Shown: piece after piece, positions 53,933-64,000 of the stretch
Position numbering within the stretch: position 1 is the stretch's first letter
Layout: each line of letters starts with the position of its first letter
Assembly (NCBI GenBank): GCA_963732865.1
Contig: CAVTBC010000004.1
Location: 372,001 to 436,000 of the forward strand
Reading direction: 5' to 3'
DNA: 64,000 nt
Source of the DNA: JADLGL01 sp963732865
GTDB taxonomy: Bacteria; Pseudomonadota; Alphaproteobacteria; Rhizobiales; Kaistiaceae
Notes under the pieces: model-generated
Told to the model about the DNA's origin: nothing
What the model saw: the letters and a program-made list of their open reading frames with translations, nothing else
Database searches by the model: none
Translations under genes and position numbers: made by a program

Positions 53933-55240
53933 ATGTTTCGCAAAGTATCGCTTCTGGCCGCAGGCATCTTGTTCGGTGCTGCGGTGGTATTCGGCGTCAC
54001 CCAGCAAGCGTTGGTGACAAGCACGCCAGCCGTTGCACAAACAACGGACACCTACCGCGAACTTAATCTCTTCGGCGATATTTTCGAACGCATCCTCGCC
54101 GACTATGTTGACGAGAAGACCGACGCGGAACTGGTGCAGGCCGCCATTAATGGGATGATCCAGGTCCTGGATCCCCATTCGACCTACTACACTCCCGAGG
54201 AATTCCAGGCCTTCCAGGCGGATCTGACCGGCCAGTTCGGCGGGCTCGGCCTTGAAGTGACGATGGAAGACGGCGTTGTTCGCGTTGTCACGCCCATCGA
54301 CGGAACGCCCGCGGCCGGCGCCGGAATCCTCACCGGCGACCAGATCATCGCCATCGACGGCGAAGACGTTCAGGGCATGACGCTCAACGATGCGGTCAAT
54401 CTGATGCGTGGCGATGTCGGCACCGACGTCACCATCACAGTGAAGCGCGACGGCGTCGACGATCCGTTCAACGTCACCATCACGCGCCAGATCATTCACA
54501 GTCCGCAGGTGCGGGCGCAGGTGTTCGACACCATCGCCTATATTCGCCTGACCGTGTTCGGAACGCAGACGCATAGCGAGTTTGTCGATGCGATCAACCG
54601 GACCCTGGCTGAGATCGGCACCGACAACGTCACCGGCTTCATCCTCGATCTGCGCAACAATGGCGGAGGTTCGCTGGATACGGCCATCTCGATTGCCGAC
54701 GATTTCCTCGAGCAAGGCGAAATCGTCTCCACCCGCGGCCGCAACGCACAGGACACGGCCCGCTACGACGCGCATGCCGGCGACATCACCAATGGATTGC
54801 CGATGATCGTGCTGGTGAATGGTGGTTCGGCCTCGGCGTCCGAGATTCTTGCCGGCGCCCTGCAGGATCACCGCCGGGCGACCATCATGGGGACTCAGTC
54901 ATTCGGCAAGGGGACGGTGCAGACCATCTTCCCGCTTGGTTCCGATCTGGGTGCGATCAGGCTGACCACGGCGCGCTACTACACGCCGTCCGGCCGCTCG
55001 ATCCAGGATGTCGGCATCACGCCTGACGTCGTCGTCGAACAGCCTTTGCCGGAATCGATGCGCGCCCTCGTTGCCGACAATCCGCCGGTCGACGCGGACG
55101 GCAATCCGATCACGACGTTCGACGTCATCCCGCTCGATCCGACTGAGGACACGCAGCTGCAATATGCGTTGCAGCTCATGCGCGGCGAGATCACCGATCC
55201 TGCGTATCCGCCGCCGCCCGAGGCCAACCTGCCGCAATAA
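53933..55240 (+). CDS. ctpA: Carboxyl-terminal processing protease (S41 family)
   Basis: A 435-aa periplasmic serine protease. The signal or anchor is at 1-36 and a PDZ domain at about 100-170 (GLGLEVTMEDGVV, then GILTGDQIIAIDGED). The S41 domain has NGGSASASEILAGAL with the probable catalytic S301 and FGKGTVQ with K326, spaced as in CtpB. It lies 18 bp after envC. Ctp proteases often act on cell-wall hydrolases, so a link with EnvC is plausible. Confidence 0.95.
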   Translation: MFRKVSLLAAGILFGAAVVFGVTQQALVTSTPAVAQTTDTYRELNLFGDIFERILADYVDEKTDAELVQAAINGMIQVLDPHSTYYTPEEFQAFQADLTGQFGGLGLEVTMEDGVVRVVTPIDGTPAAGAGILTGDQIIAIDGEDVQGMTLNDAVNLMRGDVGTDVTITVKRDGVDDPFNVTITRQIIHSPQVRAQVFDTIAYIRLTVFGTQTHSEFVDAINRTLAEIGTDNVTGFILDLRNNGGGSLDTAISIADDFLEQGEIVSTRGRNAQDTARYDAHAGDITNGLPMIVLVNGGSASASEILAGALQDHRRATIMGTQSFGKGTVQTIFPLGSDLGAIRLTTARYYTPSGRSIQDVGITPDVVVEQPLPESMRALVADNPPVDADGNPITTFDVIPLDPTEDTQLQYALQLMRGEITDPAYPPPPEANLPQ

Positions 55241-55308
55241 GGCGTGGCTGAAGGGCGCGGCTGGCCAATGGTCGACACAATTTCCGCTACACTCCGAAAC
55301 GAATCGGA

Positions 55309-56445
55309 ATGGCGGACGATCTGACCAAGCCTCTCCTGGGAACCGGCCGGCAGCGCAAAGGGCTGACGCCGTTCGGGATCCTGTTGACCGTCCTGGCGGC
55401 GGCGCTCGCGGGCGTCGCCATCTGGGTGATGATCGAGGCTGGGCCGAAATTCACGGCGCCGGACGAGGCCGGTCAGGCCACCGCCCAGGCCGATAGCACG
55501 GCAGCCGGCGAAGTGGTCATCCGGGCTGCGGAAAATCAGCAATCGGGCGTGGTCATCACCACGCCAGACGGTGCTCGGCTCACCCCGGATGGGCAGGCCG
55601 CGACGCCGCAGCCGGTAGCGCTGGCGCCTGCTCCTGACCCAGCGCTGCTGGAGAGCGGCCCCTATGGACCTCTGCCGCATATCGCCGCCAATGGCGTGCG
55701 GCCGTTTGATGCCTATGCCGGGCCGGCCCCGGCGGTCAGCGTCGGGCAGCCGCGCATTGCGATCATCGTCGGCGGGATCGGCATCAATCAGGCTGGAAGC
55801 GATCTGGCGCTACAGCGCCTGCCGGCCGCCGTCAGCCTGGCCCTGGCGCCCTATGGCGACAACCTTGCCGGTTGGGCGTCGCAGGCCCGACAGGCCGGGC
55901 ATGAGTTGCTCCTGCAAATTCCGATGGAGCCGATCGACTACCCGACCACCGATCCGGGCGCTCAGACGCTGATCGCCGACGATGCGGCGGCCGATAATGT
56001 CGACCGCTTGCACTGGCTCCTTGCCCAGGCGACGAGCTACGCCGGCGTTGTCTCCTATGCCGGCGGACGGTTCCTGACATCGGCCGACGCGATGACGCCC
56101 GTCATCGACGAGTTGACCGCCCGCGGCTTGATGTTTGTCGATGATGGCTCGGTGCGGCAAAGCCAGTCGGCCAATGTCGCGACCGGCGCCTTGCCCTTCG
56201 CCCAGGCGGATATGGTCCTCGACGGTGAGATCAGTGCGACGGCGATCGCGGCCAAGCTGGATGAATTGGTGGCGATCGCCCAGCAGCGCGGCTACGCCAT
56301 TGCCAGCGCCAGCGCGTTTCCGGTGACGATCGAACAAATTGCGCAGTGGGCCCAGACGCTTGCCGGCAAGGGCGTGGTGCTGGTGCCGGTGACGTCGCTG
56401 GCGAACGACCCGCTGACCGACGCGACGCAGGTGCGGCTTGAGTAG
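55309..56445 (+). CDS. yibQ: Divergent polysaccharide deacetylase family protein (YibQ)
   Basis: A 378-aa protein of the divergent polysaccharide deacetylase family. One N-terminal helix (about 20-40) anchors it, followed by a low-complexity Ala/Pro region. The domain begins near residue 150 (IAIIVGGIGINQAGSDLAL). It includes HELLLQIPMEPIDYP and GLMFVDDGS, where deacetylase metal ligands are mostly replaced. Its activity is uncertain. It overlaps rppH by eight bases. Confidence 0.88.
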   Translation: MADDLTKPLLGTGRQRKGLTPFGILLTVLAAALAGVAIWVMIEAGPKFTAPDEAGQATAQADSTAAGEVVIRAAENQQSGVVITTPDGARLTPDGQAATPQPVALAPAPDPALLESGPYGPLPHIAANGVRPFDAYAGPAPAVSVGQPRIAIIVGGIGINQAGSDLALQRLPAAVSLALAPYGDNLAGWASQARQAGHELLLQIPMEPIDYPTTDPGAQTLIADDAAADNVDRLHWLLAQATSYAGVVSYAGGRFLTSADAMTPVIDELTARGLMFVDDGSVRQSQSANVATGALPFAQADMVLDGEISATAIAAKLDELVAIAQQRGYAIASASAFPVTIEQIAQWAQTLAGKGVVLVPVTSLANDPLTDATQVRLE

Positions 56446-56941
56446 CGAGATCGACCCCGCGAGCCTCCCCTATCGTCCATGCGCCGGCATCGCGCTGTTC
56501 AATCCCGACGGCCTCGTCTGGGTTGGCCGCCGTGTCGACGGCCCGGACGAAGCCGAAGGTGAGGGGCAATGGTGGCAAATGCCGCAAGGCGGGATTGACG
56601 GGGAAGAAGATCCCGTCGCCGCCGCGAGGCGCGAGCTGCAAGAAGAGACCAGCGTTCGCCTGGTATCCTATCTCGGCCAGACGGATTGGCTGACCTACGA
56701 CTTGCCGCCGGATCTGGTCGGCAAGGCATGGAAGGGCAAATATCGCGGCCAGAAGATTACCTTCGTCGCCTTCCGCCACACCGGCCCGGATACGGAAATT
56801 GACGTCACGGTCCCCGGCCATAAGCCGGAATTTTCGGCCTGGCGCTGGGAGGAACTCGGCCGCCTTCCGGACCTCGTGGTCCCGTTCAAGCGCGCCGTCT
56901 ATGAGGCGGTCGTGAAGGCGTTTGCGGAGTTCGTGGCCTAG
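56438..56941 (+). CDS. rppH: RNA pyrophosphohydrolase (Nudix)
   Basis: A 167-aa Nudix hydrolase that removes pyrophosphate from 5'-triphosphate RNA to start decay. The Nudix box runs from GGIDGEEDPVAAARRELQEE to residue about 70, and the RppH-type WQMPQGG precedes it. The start is a TTG overlapping the previous gene. Its stop codon shares a CTAG with the convergent DsbA-family gene. Confidence 0.94.
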   Translation: MSSEIDPASLPYRPCAGIALFNPDGLVWVGRRVDGPDEAEGEGQWWQMPQGGIDGEEDPVAAARRELQEETSVRLVSYLGQTDWLTYDLPPDLVGKAWKGKYRGQKITFVAFRHTGPDTEIDVTVPGHKPEFSAWRWEELGRLPDLVVPFKRAVYEAVVKAFAEFVA

Positions 56942-57618
56942 GCCGTCGCCGCGATCTTGTCCCGGTCGGCCGCGGCCTGGCGGATCGCTCCGATCAGGAC
57001 GTCCTTCGTCTGCGCCCCGACGACGCCATAGCGCCCGATCAGAATGAAGGTCGGCACGCCGGTGACACCGATCTGTTGCGCCGCCGCAATCTCGACGCGG
57101 ATTTCTTCGCGATCCTCATCGCCGGCGAGGCGCGCCAATGTCGTGGCGCGGTCGAGGCCGAAGGCCTCGCCCACCGCGGCGAGAACCTCATGTTGGCCGA
57201 TATCGACGCCCTCGGCGAAATAGAGGTTAAACAGCCGCTCGACGACCGCGTCCTGGTGGCCCTCGGCGCTCGCCCAGCGAACCAGCCGATGCGCATCGAT
57301 CGTGTTCGGCGACCGCCGAATACGCTCGAAATGGTATGGTACGCCCTCACGCAGGCCGAGCTCGGTGAGCCGATCTTCGGCGGACTGAAAACGCGCCGGA
57401 TCGCCGAATCTGGCGGTCATATAGTCGTCGCGGTCCAACCCTTCCGGCGGAACGGTCGGATCGAGCTGATAGGGGCGCCAGCGAATGGCGACGGGAATAT
57501 CGGGTAATTCGGCGACGGCTGCCTCAAGCCGGCGCTTGCCGAGGAAACACCACGGGCAAACGACGTCAGAGACGACATCGATGTTGAGCGGTGCTGGGCG
57601 GGAGTTGTCTTCGGTCAT
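56938..57618 (-). CDS. DsbA-family oxidoreductase (FrnE-like)
   Basis: A 226-aa thioredoxin-fold protein with active site C21-P-W-C24 and cis-Pro in IGVTGVPTFIL. It has no signal peptide, which fits the cytoplasmic FrnE branch. The start at ATG 57618 is used (MTEDNSRP). Substrates are unknown; relatives help in oxidative stress. Confidence 0.9.
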   Translation of the reverse strand: MTEDNSRPAPLNIDVVSDVVCPWCFLGKRRLEAAVAELPDIPVAIRWRPYQLDPTVPPEGLDRDDYMTARFGDPARFQSAEDRLTELGLREGVPYHFERIRRSPNTIDAHRLVRWASAEGHQDAVVERLFNLYFAEGVDIGQHEVLAAVGEAFGLDRATTLARLAGDEDREEIRVEIAAAQQIGVTGVPTFILIGRYGVVGAQTKDVLIGAIRQAAADRDKIAATA

Positions 57619-57694
57619 CTGTTGAGGGAGATAGTAAGAGGGCGGCAGCGGTGCAACCAAGGATGCGACGTTTGGGCCGCGTGGGGAAGTCTGG

Positions 57695-58141
57695 ATGAAG
57701 TTTCGCACGATACTCCTACAGAATGGGAAGACGGCAACGGGATTCGTCGTGCCCGACGAAGTCGTCGAAGCCCTCGGCGCAGGCAAGCGGCCGCCGGTCC
57801 GCGTCACGATCAACGGCTACAGCTACCGGAATACGGTGGCGTCGATGGGCGGGCGGTTCATGCTCGGCGTCAGCGCCGAACATCGCGTCGGCGCCAGGGT
57901 TGCAGCAGGCGATGAAGTTGAGGTCGAGATCGAACTGGACACGGCGCCGCGCGAGGTGACCGTCCCGGCCGATTTCGCCGAAGCGCTCGACCGGGACAAG
58001 GCGGCCCGGACCTATTTCGATGGCCTCTCCTACAGCAACAGGCTGCGGATCGTCCTGGGGATCGAGGGAGCCAAAGCGGCGGAGACGCGGCAAAGGCGGA
58101 TCGTGAAGGCCGTCGAGATGCTCCGCCAGGGGCGAAGCTGA
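57695..58141 (+). CDS. DUF1905/YdeI-like protein
   Basis: A 148-aa protein of two small parts. Residues 1-90 fit DUF1905 (KTATGFVVPDEVVEALG, SMGGRFMLGVS). Residues 100-148 fit the YdeI/OmdA bacteriocin-protection C-terminal motif (FDGLSYSNRLRIVLGI, ETRQRRIVKAVEML). The function is unknown. It ends five bases from the atpC stop. Confidence 0.85.
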   Translation: MKFRTILLQNGKTATGFVVPDEVVEALGAGKRPPVRVTINGYSYRNTVASMGGRFMLGVSAEHRVGARVAAGDEVEVEIELDTAPREVTVPADFAEALDRDKAARTYFDGLSYSNRLRIVLGIEGAKAAETRQRRIVKAVEMLRQGRS

Positions 58142-58146
58142 CAGGC

Positions 58147-58549
58147 CTAGCGGCCGAGTTCCGCCTGGACTTCCTTAAGGTGCAGCACCTTCAGATCGGC
58201 TTCCGCCTTCTGAGTTGCGTCCTTGGCGTCGGCGGCGTCTTCCTCGGCGTCCTTGAGATTCTTCGCCAGAAGTCTCGGCATCGAGGTCGGCCATCGGGAT
58301 CGCCTGTTCGGCAAGGACCGTTAGCCCGTCGGCATTGACGTCAGCGAAGCCACCGCGGACGAAGATGCGCTCGTCCTTGCCGTCGCGCGTGATCTGCAGC
58401 ACGCCGGGCCGCAGCGTCGCCATCACCGGCGCATGGCCGCTGAGGACCGTGAACTGACCCTCGGAGCTTGGCACGACGACCTGATCCACCTTCGCCGACA
58501 TCAGCAGACGCTCAGGCGAAACGAGATCGAATTGGAACGGATCAGCCAT
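58147..58549 (-). pseudogene. atpC: ATP synthase F1 epsilon subunit, frameshifted
   Basis: Epsilon subunit, a regulator of F1 rotation. The N-terminal beta domain is normal (FQFDLVSPERLLMS, SGHAPVMATLRPGV). After VLAEQAIPMADLDAET the frame goes wrong and runs to a stop at 58175. Removing one A/T near 58268-58272 gives LAKNLKDAEEDAADAKDAT and the normal helical C terminus, ending AELGR at 58147. Since ATP synthase is normally essential in aerobes, this is probably a sequencing error. Confidence 0.88.
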
Positions 58550-58558
58550 GGTTCTGTC

Positions 58559-58807
58559 CTATGTCCGCCGACGGTCCACCAAGACGCCCAGTCCCAGCCC
58601 CAGCAAGCCGCCGACCGCTGTAATCATACCGATATAGTACCATTGCGCATCGGTCGGACCGTTGTTCCGGCCGCCGATCGACTGATTGCTCGCGATCTCG
58701 ATATTCACCGGTCCAAGCTGCAGCGTTGCCGCAGGCGGCTTGGTGAACCAGCCGACCACCGCGCCCACCAGCAGTCCGACCACAAGCAGGAGAGCCTTGG
58801 TGTTCAC
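58559..58807 (-). CDS. Small membrane protein between atpD and atpC
   Basis: An 82-aa protein with two hydrophobic helices (about 4-21 and 58-77) joined by a Gly/Asn-rich, beta-type loop (PVNIEIASNQSIGGRNNG). It is 15 bases from atpD and 9 bases from atpC, on the same strand, so it is part of the ATP synthase operon. I recognise no family. It is not the AtpI, AtpR or inhibitor zeta family as far as I can see. Confidence 0.7.
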   Translation of the reverse strand: MNTKALLLVVGLLVGAVVGWFTKPPAATLQLGPVNIEIASNQSIGGRNNGPTDAQWYYIGMITAVGGLLGLGLGVLVDRRRT

Positions 58808-58822
58808 GGGCGGTGACTAGGC

Positions 58823-60283
<1,461 letters not shown>

Positions 60284-60300
60284 GATGTCCTCGTTTCCTC

Positions 60301-61179
60301 TTACACGGCCTCGGCGCCGGAAATGATCTCGATCAGTTCCTTGGTGATCTGCGCCTGGCGGCTGCGGTTGTATTCGAGCGTGTAGCGATCGATCATATCA
60401 CCAGCGTTGCGCGTGGCGTTGTCCATCGCATTCATCTGCGCGCCGTAGAAACCGGCGGAATTTTCGAGCAGGGCGCGCAGGATCTGCACCGAGATATTGC
60501 GCGGCAGAAGATCGGCGAGGATCGCCTGCTCGTCGGGCTCATATTCATAGCTGGCGCCGGGGCCGGTCTCTTCGGCCTTGCCGGGGAACTCGGCCGGGAT
60601 CATCTGCTGCCCGGTCGGAACCTGGCTGATGACCGACTTGAAGGTCGAGAAATAGAGCGTGCAGACGTCGAAGGCGCCCTCGTCGAAGAGGGCGAGGATC
60701 TTCTTGCCGACGCCGTCGGCCTCGGCGAAGCCGAGCTGGCGGACGCCACGCATCTCGACATGTTCGATGATGCGGCGGGCAAAGACGCGGCGCAGCACAT
60801 CATAGCCCTTGCGGCCGACGCAGAAGAATTTGACGTCCTTGCCGTCGCGGATGAGCTGGTTGGCGTGATCGCGCGCCAGTCGGGCGATGGCGGAACTGAA
60901 GGCGCCGGCCAGCCCGCGGTCCGCCGTGCAGACGACAAGCAGATGGGTCTGATCGTTGCCGGTGCCGACGAGAAGTTTCGGCGCGGTCGGCTGACCCTTC
61001 ACCGCATTGGAGACGTTGGCGAGAACAGCCGCCATGCGTTCGGCATAAGGCCGGGCGGCCTCAGCCTGCGCCTGGGCGCGGCGAAGCTTCGACGCGGCGA
61101 CCATCTGCATGGCGCGCGTGATCTTCTGGGTCGCCTTGACCGAAGCGATGCGGTTACGAAGTTCTTTGAGGCTTGCCAT
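60301..61179 (-). CDS. atpG: ATP synthase F1 gamma subunit
   Basis: A 292-aa rotor subunit. Both terminal helices are clear: MASLKELRNRIASVKATQKI at the start and AMDNATRNAGDMIDRYTLEY near the end. It lies 23 bp after atpA. Confidence 0.97.
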   Translation of the reverse strand: MASLKELRNRIASVKATQKITRAMQMVAASKLRRAQAQAEAARPYAERMAAVLANVSNAVKGQPTAPKLLVGTGNDQTHLLVVCTADRGLAGAFSSAIARLARDHANQLIRDGKDVKFFCVGRKGYDVLRRVFARRIIEHVEMRGVRQLGFAEADGVGKKILALFDEGAFDVCTLYFSTFKSVISQVPTGQQMIPAEFPGKAEETGPGASYEYEPDEQAILADLLPRNISVQILRALLENSAGFYGAQMNAMDNATRNAGDMIDRYTLEYNRSRQAQITKELIEIISGAEAV

Positions 61180-61202
61180 CGGCTAACAATTTCCTCCGGC
61201 GA

Positions 61203-62731
<1,529 letters not shown>

Positions 62732-62732
<1 letters not shown>

Positions 62733-63292
62733 CAGCCAGCCTCTTTCATGGCGTATTTCATTGCGTTGAGTTTGGTGCGAAGCGAAGTGTCGATCATGCG
62801 GCTGCCGACTTGAACGATGAGCCCGCCGATCAGCGACAGGTCAACCTTCTGGTCAAGCAGAACATCCTTGCCCATGGCGTCTTTCAGCGCCGCCTTGAGC
62901 GTGGCGATCTGAGAATCGCTGAGCGGCTCGGCGCTGGTGACGGTGGCAAAGATCTCGCCGCGTTCCTTCGACAGCATCTGCCGGAAGGCGACGATCATCT
63001 CGGGGATGGCGAACAGCCGCCGGTTCGTCGCCGCGACCTTGATGAGGTTGCTGGCGAGGCCGTCGATGCCTGCCTTGTCGAGCACGGCGCCAACGGCGCG
63101 CGTCTGCTCCTCCGAGGAGAATACCGGGCTCTTCACGAGACGCAGCAGATCTTCAGACTCGTCGAGCAGCGATTGAAAATTGGCGAGGTCGGTGGCGACG
63201 GCATCGAGCGCGCCTTCATCACGCGCCAAGTCAAAAAGCGCGGCGGCGTAGCGCGCGGCGACGCCGGAAACGGTTACTGCCTCATCCGCCAC
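62732..63292 (-). CDS. atpH: ATP synthase F1 delta subunit
   Basis: A 186-aa stator subunit (OSCP-type). Helical N-terminal domain with AARYAAALFDLA and C-terminal KVDLSLIGGLIVQVGSRMID. The start is GTG with an AGGA ribosome site. It is the first gene of the operon; F0 genes are not in this window. Confidence 0.95.
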
Positions 63293-63492
63293 TTGTGAAT
63301 TCCTGCTCCCGCGCCCAAGGCTTTTTGGCGGTTGATCCCGCGCTTCTTAAGGCATTGACCGGATTATGAAATGCCGTTCGCTGCAGCTTTCGGACATTGC
63401 CCCGCCCCGAAAGCCGCGCGTTCCCTAGCATAGGCCCTAGTGGGGGGCAATATGACGGGCCTGCGCAAATGCCGCGATCATGCGTCGCAACG
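63293..63492. other. 200-bp atp operon upstream region
   Basis: It lies between the priA stop and the atpH start and should hold the atp promoter, reading leftwards. I see no gene and no clear terminator. Confidence 0.5.
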
Positions 63493-64000
63493 TCACATAA
63501 AGCTCTGCGGGTCGACGTCGACCTGCACGCGGACCGATCCTTTCGGCGATGGCGCAGCGGCGATCCAGCGCCGCACATAATCCTGGACGTCGGCGGAACG
63601 CGGCGCATGGACGAGAAGACGGTAGCGATGGCGGCCGCGGATCACCGCCAGTGGCGCCTCCGCGGGACCAAAGACCGAGATGTTCTCCGTGCCTGCCGGC
63701 GCCGCGCGGCGGAGGGCGTTGGCGTGGCCCCGGGCGCTGTCCCGGTCCGGGCCGGTGACGATGAGCGCCACCAGCCGGGCGAAAGGCGGCAGCTGAGCGA
63801 TCCGCCGTTCCTCGATCTCGCGGGAATAGAAGGCCTCGCGGTCGCCGGCGACGATGGCGCGCATGACCGGATGATCAGGGGCGCTGGTCTGGATGATGGC
63901 GCGACTGGCGCCACCGATCCGGCCGGCCCGGCCGGTGACTTGCGACAAGAGCTGGAAGGTGCGCTCGGCAGCGCGCAGGTCGCCATGGGCGAGCGCGAGG
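63493..64000 (-). CDS. priA: Primosomal protein N' (PriA), 3' part
   Basis: Only the last 169 codons are in the window; the gene continues past the right edge. PriA is a replication-restart helicase. Visible are helicase motif VI (QLLSQVTGRAGRIGGA), then IIQTSAPDHPVMRAI and the C-terminal PPFARLVALIVTG and VRVQVDVDPQSFM, which are diagnostic. priA next to the atp operon is the usual order in Hyphomicrobiales. Confidence 0.93.
   Translation of the reverse strand, partial: LALAHGDLRAAERTFQLLSQVTGRAGRIGGASRAIIQTSAPDHPVMRAIVAGDREAFYSREIEERRIAQLPPFARLVALIVTGPDRDSARGHANALRRAAPAGTENISVFGPAEAPLAVIRGRHRYRLLVHAPRSADVQDYVRRWIAAAPSPKGSVRVQVDVDPQSFM

Overview
This 64 kb window reads as chromosome of a high-GC alphaproteobacterium, most likely of the order Hyphomicrobiales (Rhizobiales). 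The evidence is the gene content (IalB-like proteins, DUF1223, DUF2794, CcmABCDG) and the order typical of that group: rplU-rpmA-obg-proB, then proA-nadD-rsfS-rlmH-envC-ctpA-yibQ-rppH, then atpH-A-G-D-C next to priA. No replication origin, CRISPR array, rRNA or intact transposase was seen.

Layout. 1-2.75 kb: an M20 amidohydrolase and two paralogous lipoproteins. 2.86-12.4 kb: a genomic island in a tRNA-Thr(CGU) gene. The host tRNA looks split at the anticodon loop into a 5' half (2859-2898) and a 3' half (11409-11454), while an intact tRNA-Thr copy (2993-3068) sits just inside the left end. The island carries a GmrSD-type restriction gene, a PolB-like 3'-5' exonuclease and a translationally coupled pair of a GreA/GreB-like protein with a UvrD-like helicase; several of these are broken by frameshifts. 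An older remnant with a DUF1993 gene and an integrase fragment follows. 12.9-16.1 kb: an orphan PQQ dehydrogenase with a lanthanide-type active-site signature, and a convergent LuxR-type regulator; the upstream regions of both share an 18-bp dyad. 16.2-18.8 kb: a FemAB-like acetyltransferase with a flavoprotein. 19.2-23.0 kb: a glycine betaine/proline-type ABC transporter (substrate-binding gene frameshifted) and a CAP-domain lipoprotein. 23.0-26.5 kb: a tightly coupled flippase / FemAB-like acetyltransferase / JmjC-type cassette. 26.7-35.6 kb: single genes including dacA-like, PAP2, LysE, rlmN, two ialB-like genes, thpR, a YbhL-type membrane protein and DUF2794. 35.9-41.5 kb: htpG, DUF1223 and acnA. 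41.7-44.7 kb: cytochrome c maturation operon ccmABCDG. 44.8-57.6 kb: ribosomal proteins L21 (with an unusual C-terminal domain) and L27, obg, proB, proA, nadD, rsfS, rlmH, and cell-envelope remodelling genes envC, ctpA and yibQ, then rppH and a DsbA/FrnE family gene. 57.7-64 kb: DUF1905/YdeI gene, the F1 ATP synthase operon with an extra 82-aa membrane protein between atpD and atpC, and the 3' part of priA.

Quality note. Single-base indels split several genes, including atpC, which should be essential. Some of the broken genes may therefore reflect sequencing or assembly error rather than decay. The most interesting parts are the split tRNA-Thr island, its Gre-like plus helicase pair, and the shared dyad linking the LuxR regulator to the PQQ dehydrogenase.
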